Source: Streptococcus infantis (GTDB taxonomy: Bacteria; Bacillota; Bacilli; Lactobacillales; Streptococcaceae). From it: DNA of 64,000 nucleotides. Below are positions 56,820-64,000 of the stretch, piece after piece. The notes under the pieces were generated by a model. It had not been told where the DNA came from. It did no database searches and saw nothing but the letters and a program-made list of their open reading frames with translations. Position 1 is the stretch's first letter; every line of letters starts with the position of its first letter. Both the position numbers and the translations under genes were made by a program. Location: positions 62,001 through 126,000 of the forward strand of contig NZ_JYGT01000009.1 of NCBI RefSeq assembly GCF_000960085.1, given 5' to 3'.

Positions 56820-56847
56820 TGTAATCTTACAAAAATGTAAGATTACA
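56820..56847 (+). promoter_or_regulatory. Perfect inverted repeat, probable BceR-type operator
   Basis: TGTAATCTTACA (56820-56831), AAAA, TGTAAGATTACA (56836-56847) is a perfect 12-bp inverted repeat. Its centre, TTACA-N4-TGTAA, fits the binding motif described for BceR-like regulators. A partial third arm (TGTAAGGTTATG) follows at about 56857. It lies about 80 bp before the 37-codon ORF and the transporter genes. Confidence 0.85.
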
Positions 56848-56928
56848 GACCTCTTTTGTAAGGTTATGTTATGGCAAGTCCTCTTTATTTGGAGTAAACT
56901 TATAGCATAAAGAAAAAGGAGAGAAACC

Positions 56929-57042
56929 ATGAAAACAATCTTACAGAAGAAACAAACAAGTAAACCAAGTCCAAAAGAGATCGAGCGGGTTCAGCTCGGT
57001 TGCGCTATTATGCAGGCTCAGTTTCAACTAATGGGATATTAA
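56929..57042 (+). CDS. Small 37-residue ORF leading the Bce transporter genes
   Basis: Unrecognised small protein starting MKTILQKKQTSKPSPKEIER and ending in MQAQFQLMGY. It has AAAAAGGAGAG (56912-56922) 6 nt before its ATG, as good a ribosome site as any in the window. The N-terminal half is basic; there is no signal peptide or membrane helix. Its stop lies 13 nt before the transporter ATPase ATG, whose own AAAAAGGAGA overlaps the stop, so the two are in one transcript below the palindromic operator. It could be a small regulator, a leader peptide or a real microprotein. Confidence 0.65.
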   Translation: MKTILQKKQTSKPSPKEIERVQLGCAIMQAQFQLMGY

Positions 57043-57055
57043 AAAGGAGATTATC

Positions 57056-57814
57056 ATGACACTATTAGATGTAAAACACGTTCAAAAAATTTATAAAACT
57101 CGTTTCCAAGGCAACCAAGTAGAAGCTCTAAAAGATATTCACTTTACCGTAGAAAAAGGCGACTACGTTGCCATCATGGGTGAATCTGGTTCTGGGAAGT
57201 CTACGCTACTCAATATTCTTGCTATGCTTGACAAACCAACTCGTGGTCAAGTCTTTCTAAATGGAACTGACACAGCGACCATTAAAAATTCAGAAGCTTC
57301 AAGCTTCCGTCGTGAAAAGTTAGGCTTTGTCTTCCAAGACTTTAATTTGTTAGATACGCTTTCTGTTAAAGACAATATCTTACTCCCTTTGGTATTGTCT
57401 AGAAAGCCTATTACAGAAATGATGAAAAAGTTAGTAGTGACAGCTGAAAATCTTGGCATCAATCAATTGCAGGAGAAGTACCCTTATGAAATCTCTGGTG
57501 GACAAAAACAACGGGTAGCAGTTGCACGCGCCATCATCACAGAACCAGAAATTCTCCTTGCTGACGAGCCGACAGGAGCTTTAGACTCTAAGTCATCTGC
57601 AGCCCTCCTTGATATATTTGATCAGATTAATGAGCAAGGGCAAACCATTCTCATGGTAACCCACTCAACAGCAGCAGCTAGCCGTGCTAAACGTGTCCTT
57701 TTCATCAAGGATGGCATTCTCTATAACCAAATCTACCGTGGTGAAAAGACTGATCGTCAGATGTTCCAAGAAATCTCTGACACCTTGACTGTTATGGCAA
57801 GTGAGGTGAACTAG
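57056..57814 (+). CDS. Bce-type ABC transporter ATPase
   Basis: ATPase of a Bce-type (peptide 7 exporter) transporter that protects against bacitracin-like or other cell-wall-active peptides by acting on lipid-bound targets. The 252-residue protein has Walker [10 protein letters not shown], signature ISGGQKQR and Walker [13 protein letters not shown]. It is followed one base later by the permease gene. The adjoining regulator and kinase genes complete the module. The peptides it responds to cannot be told from sequence. Confidence 0.92.
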   Translation: MTLLDVKHVQKIYKTRFQGNQVEALKDIHFTVEKGDYVAIMGESGSGKSTLLNILAMLDKPTRGQVFLNGTDTATIKNSEASSFRREKLGFVFQDFNLLDTLSVKDNILLPLVLSRKPITEMMKKLVVTAENLGINQLQEKYPYEISGGQKQRVAVARAIITEPEILLADEPTGALDSKSSAALLDIFDQINEQGQTILMVTHSTAAASRAKRVLFIKDGILYNQIYRGEKTDRQMFQEISDTLTVMASEVN

Positions 57815-57815
57815 T

Positions 57816-59804
57816 ATGTTTCGATTAACCAATAAGTTGGCCATATCCAACTTAATCAAAAACCGCAAACTCTATTATCCGTTTGCTTTGGCTGTCATTT
57901 TGGCAGTCACTATCAGCTATCTCTTTTACTCTCTGACCTTTAATCCCAAGATTGCGGAAATCCGTGGAGGTGAAACGATTCAAGCTACTCTTGGATTTGG
58001 TATGTTTGTCGTCACCCTTGCGTCAGCCATTATCGTCCTCTATGCCAATAGTTTTGTCATGAAAAATCGTTCTAAGGAACTAGGAATTTATGGCATGTTG
58101 GGCTTGGAGAAGCGCCATCTGATTAGTATGACTTTTAAGGAACTCTTGATATTTGGGCTTGTAACAGTCACTGCTGGGATTGGGATTGGTGCCCTCTTTG
58201 ACAATCTGATTTTCGCTTTCTTGCTCAAACTGATGAAATTAAAGGTTGAACTGGTCGCTACCTTCCAGATGAAAGTTGTCATTACAGTACTTGTTGTTTT
58301 TGGCTTGATTTTCCTAGGCCTCATGTTTCTAAATGCCCTTCGAATCGCCCGCATGAATGCCCTCCAGCTTTCACGTGAGAAAGCTAGCGGTGAGAAAAAA
58401 GGTCGTTTCCTACCTCTCCAAACTATTCTTGGTTCGATTAGTTTAGGGATTGGCTATTATCTTGCCCTTACGGTAAAAGATCCCCTTACAGCTCTCACAA
58501 CTTTCTCCCTAGCTGTTTTGCTGGTTATCTTTGGAACCTATCTCTTGTTTAATGCAGGGATTACCGTTTTTCTTCAAATTTTAAAGAAAAACAAGAAATA
58601 TTATTACCAACCAAATAATCTCATCTCAGTGTCTAACTTGATTTTCCGTATGAAGAAAAATGCGGTTGGACTAGCAACTATCGCTATTTTGTCAACAATG
58701 GTTCTGGTAACCATGTCAGCAGCGACTAGTATTTTCAATGCCTCAGAAAGCTTTAAAAAAGTTCTAAATCCTCATGATTTTGGGGTTTCAGGGCAAAATG
58801 TTGAAAAAGAAGATTTGGACAAACTCTTGAGCCAGTTTGCAAGTGACAAAGGTTATACGATTAAAGAGAAAGAAGTGCTTCGTTATACTTACTTTGGTGT
58901 TGCGAACCAAGAAGGAACTAAGTTAACCATTTTTGAAAAAGGACAAAACCGTGTCCAACCCACAACAGTTTTCATGGTATTTGACCAAAAAGATTATGAA
59001 AATATGACTGGTCAAAAACTGTCTCTATCAGGAAATGAGGTCGGACTCTTTGCAAAGAATGAGGGAGTTAAAGAACAGAAAGCTCTAACTCTAAATGATC
59101 ATCAATTTTCTATAAAAGAAGAATTTAATAAAGATTTCATTGTCAACCATGTCCCAAATCAGTTTAATATTTTGACTGCTGATTACAATTACCTTGTTGT
59201 GCCTGATTTACAAGCCTTTTTGGATCAATTCCCAGATTCGGCTATCTATAATCAGTTTTACGGTGGCATGAATGTAAATGCCAGCGAAGAAGAACAACTC
59301 AAGGTCGCTGACGAGTATGAAAAATATCTACAAAAGTTTAATGCTCAATTAAACACTGAAGGTAGCTATGTTTATGGTAGTAATCTATCAGATGCTAGTG
59401 CTCAGATGAGTGCCCTCTTTGGTGGTGTTTTCTTTATCGGTATTTTCCTCTCTATCATCTTTATGATTGGAACAGTACTCGTTATCTACTATAAACAAAT
59501 CTCAGAAGGTTATGAGGATCGTGAACGCTTTGTCATTCTGCAAAAAGTTGGCTTGGACCACAAACAAATCAAGCAAACCATCAACAAGCAGGTCTTGACT
59601 GTCTTTTTCCTCCCTGTAATCTTTGCTTTTCTACACTTGGCATTTGCCTATCATATGTTGAGTTTGATTCTCAAGGTTATTGGGGTAGTAGATACAGCTA
59701 TGATGTTAAGCGTAACACTTTCAATCTGTGGTATCTTTGCCCTTATCTATGTTCTAATCTTTATGATTACTTCAAGAAGTTATCGTAAGATTGTTCAAAT
59801 ATAA
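57816..59804 (+). CDS. Bce-type ABC transporter permease (FtsX-like)
   Basis: This 662-residue membrane protein has the BceB layout: about ten membrane segments (one near residue 20, three between about 50 and 180, pairs near 205-250 and 285-310, and three in 530-655) and a large extracellular domain between about 315 and 525, the likely sensor/substrate domain. The FtsX-type motif MKNRSKELGIYGMLGLEKRH is present near 75. It signals drug flux to the kinase as well as conferring resistance in known systems. Confidence 0.9.
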   Translation: MFRLTNKLAISNLIKNRKLYYPFALAVILAVTISYLFYSLTFNPKIAEIRGGETIQATLGFGMFVVTLASAIIVLYANSFVMKNRSKELGIYGMLGLEKRHLISMTFKELLIFGLVTVTAGIGIGALFDNLIFAFLLKLMKLKVELVATFQMKVVITVLVVFGLIFLGLMFLNALRIARMNALQLSREKASGEKKGRFLPLQTILGSISLGIGYYLALTVKDPLTALTTFSLAVLLVIFGTYLLFNAGITVFLQILKKNKKYYYQPNNLISVSNLIFRMKKNAVGLATIAILSTMVLVTMSAATSIFNASESFKKVLNPHDFGVSGQNVEKEDLDKLLSQFASDKGYTIKEKEVLRYTYFGVANQEGTKLTIFEKGQNRVQPTTVFMVFDQKDYENMTGQKLSLSGNEVGLFAKNEGVKEQKALTLNDHQFSIKEEFNKDFIVNHVPNQFNILTADYNYLVVPDLQAFLDQFPDSAIYNQFYGGMNVNASEEEQLKVADEYEKYLQKFNAQLNTEGSYVYGSNLSDASAQMSALFGGVFFIGIFLSIIFMIGTVLVIYYKQISEGYEDRERFVILQKVGLDHKQIKQTINKQVLTVFFLPVIFAFLHLAFAYHMLSLILKVIGVVDTAMMLSVTLSICGIFALIYVLIFMITSRSYRKIVQI

Positions 59805-59817
59805 AAATAAAGGATAT

Positions 59818-59973
59818 AATGTAAAGTCTGAAAGTAATTTTGACGGAGGAATCCTAGATTATATTGGATACTCTATCTTAGTAGCCATAATTTGCGGGTT
59901 TACCTTGGGGATCACAACATCTTGGGAGATTTGCATGATACAAAATTGGAAAGCCAAACACACTCATGTTTAA
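59818..59973 (+). pseudogene. Remnant of a DUF898-type membrane protein
   Basis: The reading frame encodes SNFDGGILDYIGYSILVAII followed by CGFTLGITTSWEICMIQNWKAKHT, the first repeat unit of DUF898-like membrane proteins of streptococci, and then stops at HV-TAA. The normal second repeat is missing. No proper start is seen: the only in-frame start is a TTG inside the permease gene without a ribosome site, and the ATG at 59819 is out of frame. I read it as a remnant truncated at both ends, though translation by read-through from the permease gene cannot be excluded. Confidence 0.6.
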
Positions 59974-59978
59974 ACATT

Positions 59979-60014
59979 AAACTGCATCTTCTTATATAGG
60001 AGATGCAGTTTTTT
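59979..60014 (+). terminator. Terminator after the Bce module
   Basis: AACTGCATCT pairs with AGATGCAGTT, followed by TTTTTG. Confidence 0.9.
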
Positions 60015-60102
60015 GTTCTTAGAAAAAAGTAACTGGAATTTTTTCCTTTCTCTATCTTTTAAATTGATTGAGTTCTTCAGAGAAAGGTTGTAAAATTTTT
60101 GA

Positions 60103-60108
60103 TATAAT
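60103..60108 (+). promoter_or_regulatory. -10 of the DUF389 gene and its leader
   Basis: TATAAT at 60103-60108 with no clear -35. The leader to 60254 (about 140 nt) shows no gene or strong hairpin. Confidence 0.45.
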
Positions 60109-60254
60109 ATCAAGGATGGACTGTGATGGGGATAGTTAAAAGATAATGTTCAAAAGAATGACAGGTGAGAATTAAAAATATGTAAGATTGGACAGATGTC
60201 TCTCTACCATCGTCTATACAGAAACAAGATTATATGAAATAAAAGGAGTAACCA

Positions 60255-61304
60255 ATGACCGGAAACTATTCAACACGTGAATACCGTGAAAAATTATATG
60301 ATGATCTTCATGTTCGATTAAGAGATACACTGATTTTGATGTGTTCGATTTTCATTGCCTCTATAGGTCTAAATATGAATTCAACAGCTGTCATTATTGG
60401 AGCCATGCTGATTTCCCCTCTTATGACACCGATTGTTGGACTGGGATTCGGTTTAGCTATTTTTGATACGCGTTTAATCAAGCAATCTCTAGAGGTTTTA
60501 TTTACTCAAGTATTGGTCAGTTTGCTTGTCTCGACTCTGTATTTCTGGATTTCTCCCTTATCTTATGCAAGTAGCGAATTGATTGCACGAACCTCTCCAA
60601 CAATTTGGGATGTTCTCATTGCTATTGCTGGTGGGATAGCAGGTGTTATTGGTTCAAGGAAAAAAGAAGCAAACAATATCGTGCCTGGAGTAGCTATTGC
60701 AACAGCTCTGATGCCACCTATCTGTACTGCAGGCTATGGTTTAGCTAATGGAAATGTACGATTTTTATTTGGGGCTCTTTATCTTTTCTTGATCAACTGT
60801 GTCTTTATCATGCTAATCAACATTGTTGGAACAAGAATTATGATGAGAAAATCTCCCTTAAGTTCATTTAAAGAGCTAAACATTAAAATGAGAATTGGGT
60901 TGATCTCCTTGATTGTATTATTGGTTCTTCCAGCCAGCTATTCAGCGGTCACTCTGACGATGGATCAAGCGCGAAAAGAAGGGATTAAACAGTTTGTAGG
61001 AAATGAGTTCGCCAATCATACGATCATTAATCAAGTTTACAAGTCAAGTAATAATGAATTGGTCTTGACAGTTGTTGGAGATCCGATTTCAGAAGAAGAA
61101 TTAGAAACCATTCGCCAAAAGCAGGCCTCTTACGGTATTCAATCTGTTCAATTGAAAGTCAATCAAGTCCATAATTCGACAAAATTAGATAGTGAGACGA
61201 CCAAGGAATTTTACGAAATCATTAACCAGTATATCGATCAAAAACTCTCTGAAAAAGATTCACAAAAAGACCTCGTAAAAGAAAATGAGGCAGACAAGGA
61301 CTGA
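60255..61304 (+). CDS. DUF389 (TIGR00341-like) membrane protein
   Basis: Unknown function. The 349-residue protein has the DUF389 core: NMNSTAVIIGAMLISPLMTP near residue 40 followed by GLGFGLAIFD, and several more membrane segments up to about 235, including AIAGGIAGVIGSRKKEANN and VAIATALMPPICTAGYGLA. A soluble C-terminal domain of about 110 residues follows and ends in a charged tail. AAAAGGAG precedes the ATG. It is a single gene. Confidence 0.85.
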   Translation: MTGNYSTREYREKLYDDLHVRLRDTLILMCSIFIASIGLNMNSTAVIIGAMLISPLMTPIVGLGFGLAIFDTRLIKQSLEVLFTQVLVSLLVSTLYFWISPLSYASSELIARTSPTIWDVLIAIAGGIAGVIGSRKKEANNIVPGVAIATALMPPICTAGYGLANGNVRFLFGALYLFLINCVFIMLINIVGTRIMMRKSPLSSFKELNIKMRIGLISLIVLLVLPASYSAVTLTMDQARKEGIKQFVGNEFANHTIINQVYKSSNNELVLTVVGDPISEEELETIRQKQASYGIQSVQLKVNQVHNSTKLDSETTKEFYEIINQYIDQKLSEKDSQKDLVKENEADKD

Positions 61305-61448
61305 GGATAGTCAACTTATCTAACTCATGGAAGCAAATCTTGGGAGGATATCCTATATCCAAAAGTTAATGGATAGAAAGGATTGTTGATGAGGATACTA
61401 TTTGTGGTGGTTTGATCAATCACTACGAGCTTAAGTTAAATAAAATAT

Positions 61449-61484
61449 AAAAAAGCAACAACTGGAATAGTTGTTGCTTTTTCT
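61449..61484. terminator. Bidirectional terminator between the DUF389 gene and thrS
   Basis: AAAAGCAACAACT pairs with AGTTGTTGCTTTT across GGAAT. The rest of 61305-61516 shows no gene. Confidence 0.92.
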
Positions 61485-61516
61485 TACTGAAAAATGTTTC
61501 CCAGACAGTGATCGTT

Positions 61517-63460
61517 TTATTTTTCCACACGAGATTTATTGGCGATATCAGCTAGGATAGCTGCTACAAACTCATCTACTGGGACAGTGTTGGTTTCTTT
61601 TTGTCCATAGCGACGAACGTTGACAGTTCCGTCTTCCATTTCCTTATCACCAACGATCAATTGGTAAGGAATCTTGCTAGTTTGTGAAGCACGGATCTTG
61701 AACTGCATTTTTTCATTGCGTTCATCCACATCAGCACGGACACCACGGTCACGGAGTTTCTTAGCCACTTCCCAAGCGTAGTCCACGTGTTTTTCGTTAG
61801 ATACTGGGATGAGGGTTACTTGGTGTGGTGCAAGCCATGTTGGGAAGGCACCCTTGTAGTTTTCAATCAAGATCGCTGTGAAGCGTTCCATGGTTGAAAT
61901 AACCCCACGGTGAATCATAACTGGACGGTGTTCTTCACCATCAGCTCCGATGTATTTAAGGTCGAAGCGTTCTGGAAGCAAGAAGTCAAGCTGGATAGTA
62001 GAAAGGGTTTCTTCTTTTCCAAGGGCAGTCTTAACCTGGATATCCAATTTTGGACCGTAGAAGGCAGCTTCACCTTCAGCTTCAAAGTAGTCAACACCCA
62101 TCTCATCAAGGGCAGCACGAAGCATGGTTTGGGCATTTTCCCACATTTCATCGTTATCAAAGTACTTGTGAGTATCTTGAGGGTCACGAAGAGAGAGGCG
62201 GAAACGGTATTCATTCAAGTTGAAATCTTCATAAACATCGATAATCAACTGAAGAGCACGTTGGAATTCTTCTTGGATTTGTTCTGGAGTCACAAAGAGG
62301 TGACCGTCGTTAAGAGACATTTCACGTACACGTTGAAGACCAGTAAGGGCACCTGATTTCTCATAGCGGTGCATCATCCCGATTTCAGCGATACGGATTG
62401 GCAATTCACGGTATGAGTGAACATGGTGCTTGAAGACTTGGATGTGGTGTGGACAGTTCATTGGACGAAGGACGAATTCTTCCCCATCTCCCATATCCAT
62501 AGTTGGGAACATGTCTTCTTGGTAATGATCCCAGTGACCAGAAGTCTTGTAAAGTTCTACAGAAGCAAGCGGTGGAGTGTAAACGTGTTGGTAGCCAGAA
62601 GCCAACTCTTTATCGACGATGTAGCGTTCTAATTCACGACGGATAGTCGCCCCATTTGGCAACCAGAATGGAAGTCCTTGTCCAACTTCTTGAGAAATCA
62701 TGAAGAGGTCAAGCTCTTTACCAAGTTTACGGTGGTCACGTTCTTTGGCTTCTTCACGCATTTGAAGGTAGTTTTTCAAGTCTTTCTTGTCAAACCAAGC
62801 TGTACCATAGATCCGTTGCATCATAGCGTTGTCGCTATTTCCGCGCCAGTAAGCACCAGCTACATGGAGAAGGTGGAAGATTTGGATGCGACCAGTTGAT
62901 GGGACATGTGGGCCACGGCAAAGGTCTACATACTCACCTTGACGGTAGATGGTCAAGCCACCCTCGTCTTCTGAGTGTTCTTCAATTAATTCAAGCTTGT
63001 ATGGGTCATTTTTGAAGATTTCACGGGCTTCATCTTTGGTTACTTCTTCACGAATAGATGGGAAGTTTTCTTTAACGATTTTTTGCATTTCTTCTTCGAT
63101 ACGAGGAAGATCTTCGTTAGAGATTTGACCAGCTTGGTTGTCAGTATCGTAGTAGAAACCATCTTCGATAGCTGGACCGACACCCAAGTGGATATCTGGG
63201 AAGAGACGACGAGCGGCTTGGGCAAACAAGTGTGCAGCTGAGTGACGCAAGATGTCAAGAGCGTCTTCGTGATCAGGTGTCACGATTTCAATGCTTCCAT
63301 CTTCAGTGATCGCACGAGTAGTGTCGATGAGTTTGCCGTTAAATTTACCAGCAAGAGCTTTTTTAGCAAGGGAATTGCTGATGGATTGGGCAATTTCAAA
63401 AGTTGTAACGCCAGATTCGAATTCACGAACAGCGCCATCTGGGAAAGTAATTTTGATCAT
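61517..63460 (-). CDS. thrS: Threonyl-tRNA synthetase
   Basis: Class II synthetase charging tRNA-Thr. The 647-residue protein has the N-terminal TGS domain ([14 protein letters not shown]), the editing domain ([21 protein letters not shown], around residues 70-220), the catalytic core with [15 protein letters not shown] (zinc Cys), [11 protein letters not shown] and [13 protein letters not shown], and a C-terminal anticodon-binding domain. AAGGAGA precedes the ATG. Expression is controlled by a T-box leader upstream. Confidence 0.97.
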   Translation of the reverse strand: MIKITFPDGAVREFESGVTTFEIAQSISNSLAKKALAGKFNGKLIDTTRAITEDGSIEIVTPDHEDALDILRHSAAHLFAQAARRLFPDIHLGVGPAIEDGFYYDTDNQAGQISNEDLPRIEEEMQKIVKENFPSIREEVTKDEAREIFKNDPYKLELIEEHSEDEGGLTIYRQGEYVDLCRGPHVPSTGRIQIFHLLHVAGAYWRGNSDNAMMQRIYGTAWFDKKDLKNYLQMREEAKERDHRKLGKELDLFMISQEVGQGLPFWLPNGATIRRELERYIVDKELASGYQHVYTPPLASVELYKTSGHWDHYQEDMFPTMDMGDGEEFVLRPMNCPHHIQVFKHHVHSYRELPIRIAEIGMMHRYEKSGALTGLQRVREMSLNDGHLFVTPEQIQEEFQRALQLIIDVYEDFNLNEYRFRLSLRDPQDTHKYFDNDEMWENAQTMLRAALDEMGVDYFEAEGEAAFYGPKLDIQVKTALGKEETLSTIQLDFLLPERFDLKYIGADGEEHRPVMIHRGVISTMERFTAILIENYKGAFPTWLAPHQVTLIPVSNEKHVDYAWEVAKKLRDRGVRADVDERNEKMQFKIRASQTSKIPYQLIVGDKEMEDGTVNVRRYGQKETNTVPVDEFVAAILADIANKSRVEK

Positions 63461-63543
63461 GGTTTTCTCCTTATATTATTAGTTATCAATTATTTTTATA
63501 GCAGAAGTGTTTCCCTATTTTTGCAGACTTAAATCAAGAAAAA

Positions 63544-63752
63544 CAAAAAGCGACATCCTCGAAAGGACGTCGCAACGTGGTTCCACCTTCATTTATGTAC
63601 AACAAAAACTGTTGACACCTCTGATTGGCTCTAACGTGGCCACCGTTTTATGTTTGCATAAAAGATAGTAGAGTAGTATCAGTTTAGACTTCCTATGCGT
63701 TCTCAGCAACCACGCACTCTCTAAAAGAAAGATTCTAAGTGACTTGTCTCTA
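63544..63752 (-). ncRNA. T-box riboswitch (tRNA-Thr sensing) in the thrS leader
   Basis: On the minus strand the leader has a stem I region with GGTTGCTGAGAACGC, the conserved T-box sequence AAGGTGGAACCACG (63588-63575) that pairs with the uncharged tRNA end, and an intrinsic terminator (GCGACGTCC / GGATGTCGC, 63573-63550) followed by T residues. Threonine-codon ACT triplets at 63678-63676 and 63675-63673 are in the region expected for the specifier. When tRNA-Thr is uncharged the antiterminator forms and thrS is read. Confidence 0.93.
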
Positions 63753-63758
63753 TGCATT

Positions 63759-63786
63759 ATTATAGCATGATTGCGAGATTTTTCAA
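63759..63786 (-). promoter_or_regulatory. thrS promoter
   Basis: On the minus strand TTGAAA (63786-63781), 16 bp, TGCTATAAT extended -10 (63767-63759). The -35 covers the stop codon of the upstream gene. Confidence 0.75.
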
Positions 63787-63998
63787 GGATTTTGTGAAAG
63801 TTTTTTGTTTTTCAGTTTTTGAACCAGATACCTGATAATGGCACCAATAACTGTACCTAGTATAATAAGAATTTCATAGGCTAGGAAATAAACAATGATA
63901 AATTCTCTGAAAGGAATGATAGTAAATCCATAGAGTAAGCAACTACCTAAAAGCCAATGAAGTGAAAAACCAAATCGGTAGCTATAAAGAAGAGAGAC
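63783..63998 (-). CDS. C-terminal part of an unidentified membrane protein (5' end outside window)
   Basis: A minus-strand frame is open from the window edge to a TGA at 63785-63783, giving 71 residues. It reads as a membrane protein tail: FSLHWLLGSCLLYGFTIIPF, a short loop, then IIVYFLAYEILIILGTVIGA and a basic tail (IRYLVQKLKNKKLSQNP). The stop falls in the thrS -35 and the gene runs in the thrS direction. The family is not recognisable from this fragment. Confidence 0.6.
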   Translation of the reverse strand, partial: VSLLYSYRFGFSLHWLLGSCLLYGFTIIPFREFIIVYFLAYEILIILGTVIGAIIRYLVQKLKNKKLSQNP

Positions 63999-64000
63999 TA

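Noticed and set aside
56731..56928. Transporter promoter directly after the palindrome
   Set aside because: Several TATAGC/CATAAA-like hexamers are present but none has a -35 at a proper distance, so I did not annotate one.
1..64000. CRISPR arrays, insertion sequences, BOX/RUP elements, phage genes, rRNA or tRNA genes
   Set aside because: Looked for by eye in the intergenic regions on both strands; none seen.

Overview
The window comes from a low-GC Gram-positive coccus, almost certainly a Streptococcus of the Mitis group (S. mitis / S. oralis / S. infantis type, close to but probably not S. pneumoniae). The evidence is gene content: a scrRBAK sucrose locus, class II HMG-CoA reductase, a psaBCA-tpxD manganese locus with PsaR, MntE and an MgtA/CaxP-type ATPase, msmK, pepO, a DtxR-type regulator of exactly the pneumococcal length, extended -10 promoters (TGnTATAAT) throughout and strong AAGGAGG ribosome sites. 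I saw no BOX or RUP repeats, insertion sequences, phage genes, CRISPR array, rRNA or tRNA genes. From memory, the blocks seen here lie in scattered places in pneumococcal chromosomes, so the gene order appears rearranged.

Layout. 1-1100: end of mvaA (mevalonate pathway, cut by the window edge). 1139-6867: sucrose uptake and breakdown (scrR and scrB leftward; scrA and scrK rightward from a shared control region). 6871-11014: two divergent manganese/cation exporters, mntE and a P-type ATPase behind a yybP-ykoY Mn2+ riboswitch. 11125-15663: a peptide-deformylase-like protein, yaaA, hom-thrB, msrAB. 15713-19187: heterodimeric ABC exporter. 19307-23468: mtaD-like deaminase, prfB with its programmed frameshift, ftsEX. 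23642-25459: an MFS transporter and a VTT-domain membrane protein. 25612-32900: an accessory block with a type I restriction-modification system (hsdM-hsdS-hsdR), whose HsdS has three instead of two target-recognition units, then two overlapping small genes (a DUF1722 protein and a pyrimidine-dimer-glycosylase-family protein). 33144-36317: metE-metF with a perfect MET-box. 36679-43403: pnp (with a long leader hairpin), cysE, cysS, mrnC, a PucR-type regulator and msmK. 43545-46234: rel and dtd. 46276-50149: psaR, tpxD, psaA, psaC, psaB. 50329-55016: pepO, a lipoprotein, a metallo-beta-lactamase-fold hydrolase and a DUF2974 hydrolase. 55085-59804: a Bce-type antimicrobial-peptide detoxification module (response regulator, intramembrane-sensing kinase, a 37-codon small ORF, ABC ATPase, FtsX-like permease). 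59818-64000: a DUF898 remnant, a DUF389 membrane protein, thrS with a T-box leader, and the tail of an unidentified membrane protein.

How the genes work together. Manganese is a recurring theme: import (PsaBCA under PsaR), export (MntE and the riboswitch-controlled ATPase) and peroxide defence (TpxD, YaaA, MsrAB) all sit in one window. Sulphur amino acid supply (MetE, MetF, CysE, with Hom-ThrB for the aspartate family) is another. The least ordinary parts are the three-unit HsdS with a 12-bp coding tandem repeat, the small ORF and perfect operator palindrome inside the Bce module, and the structured pnp leader. Start codons were moved from the longest open frame wherever the ribosome site, promoter position or family length argued for it.
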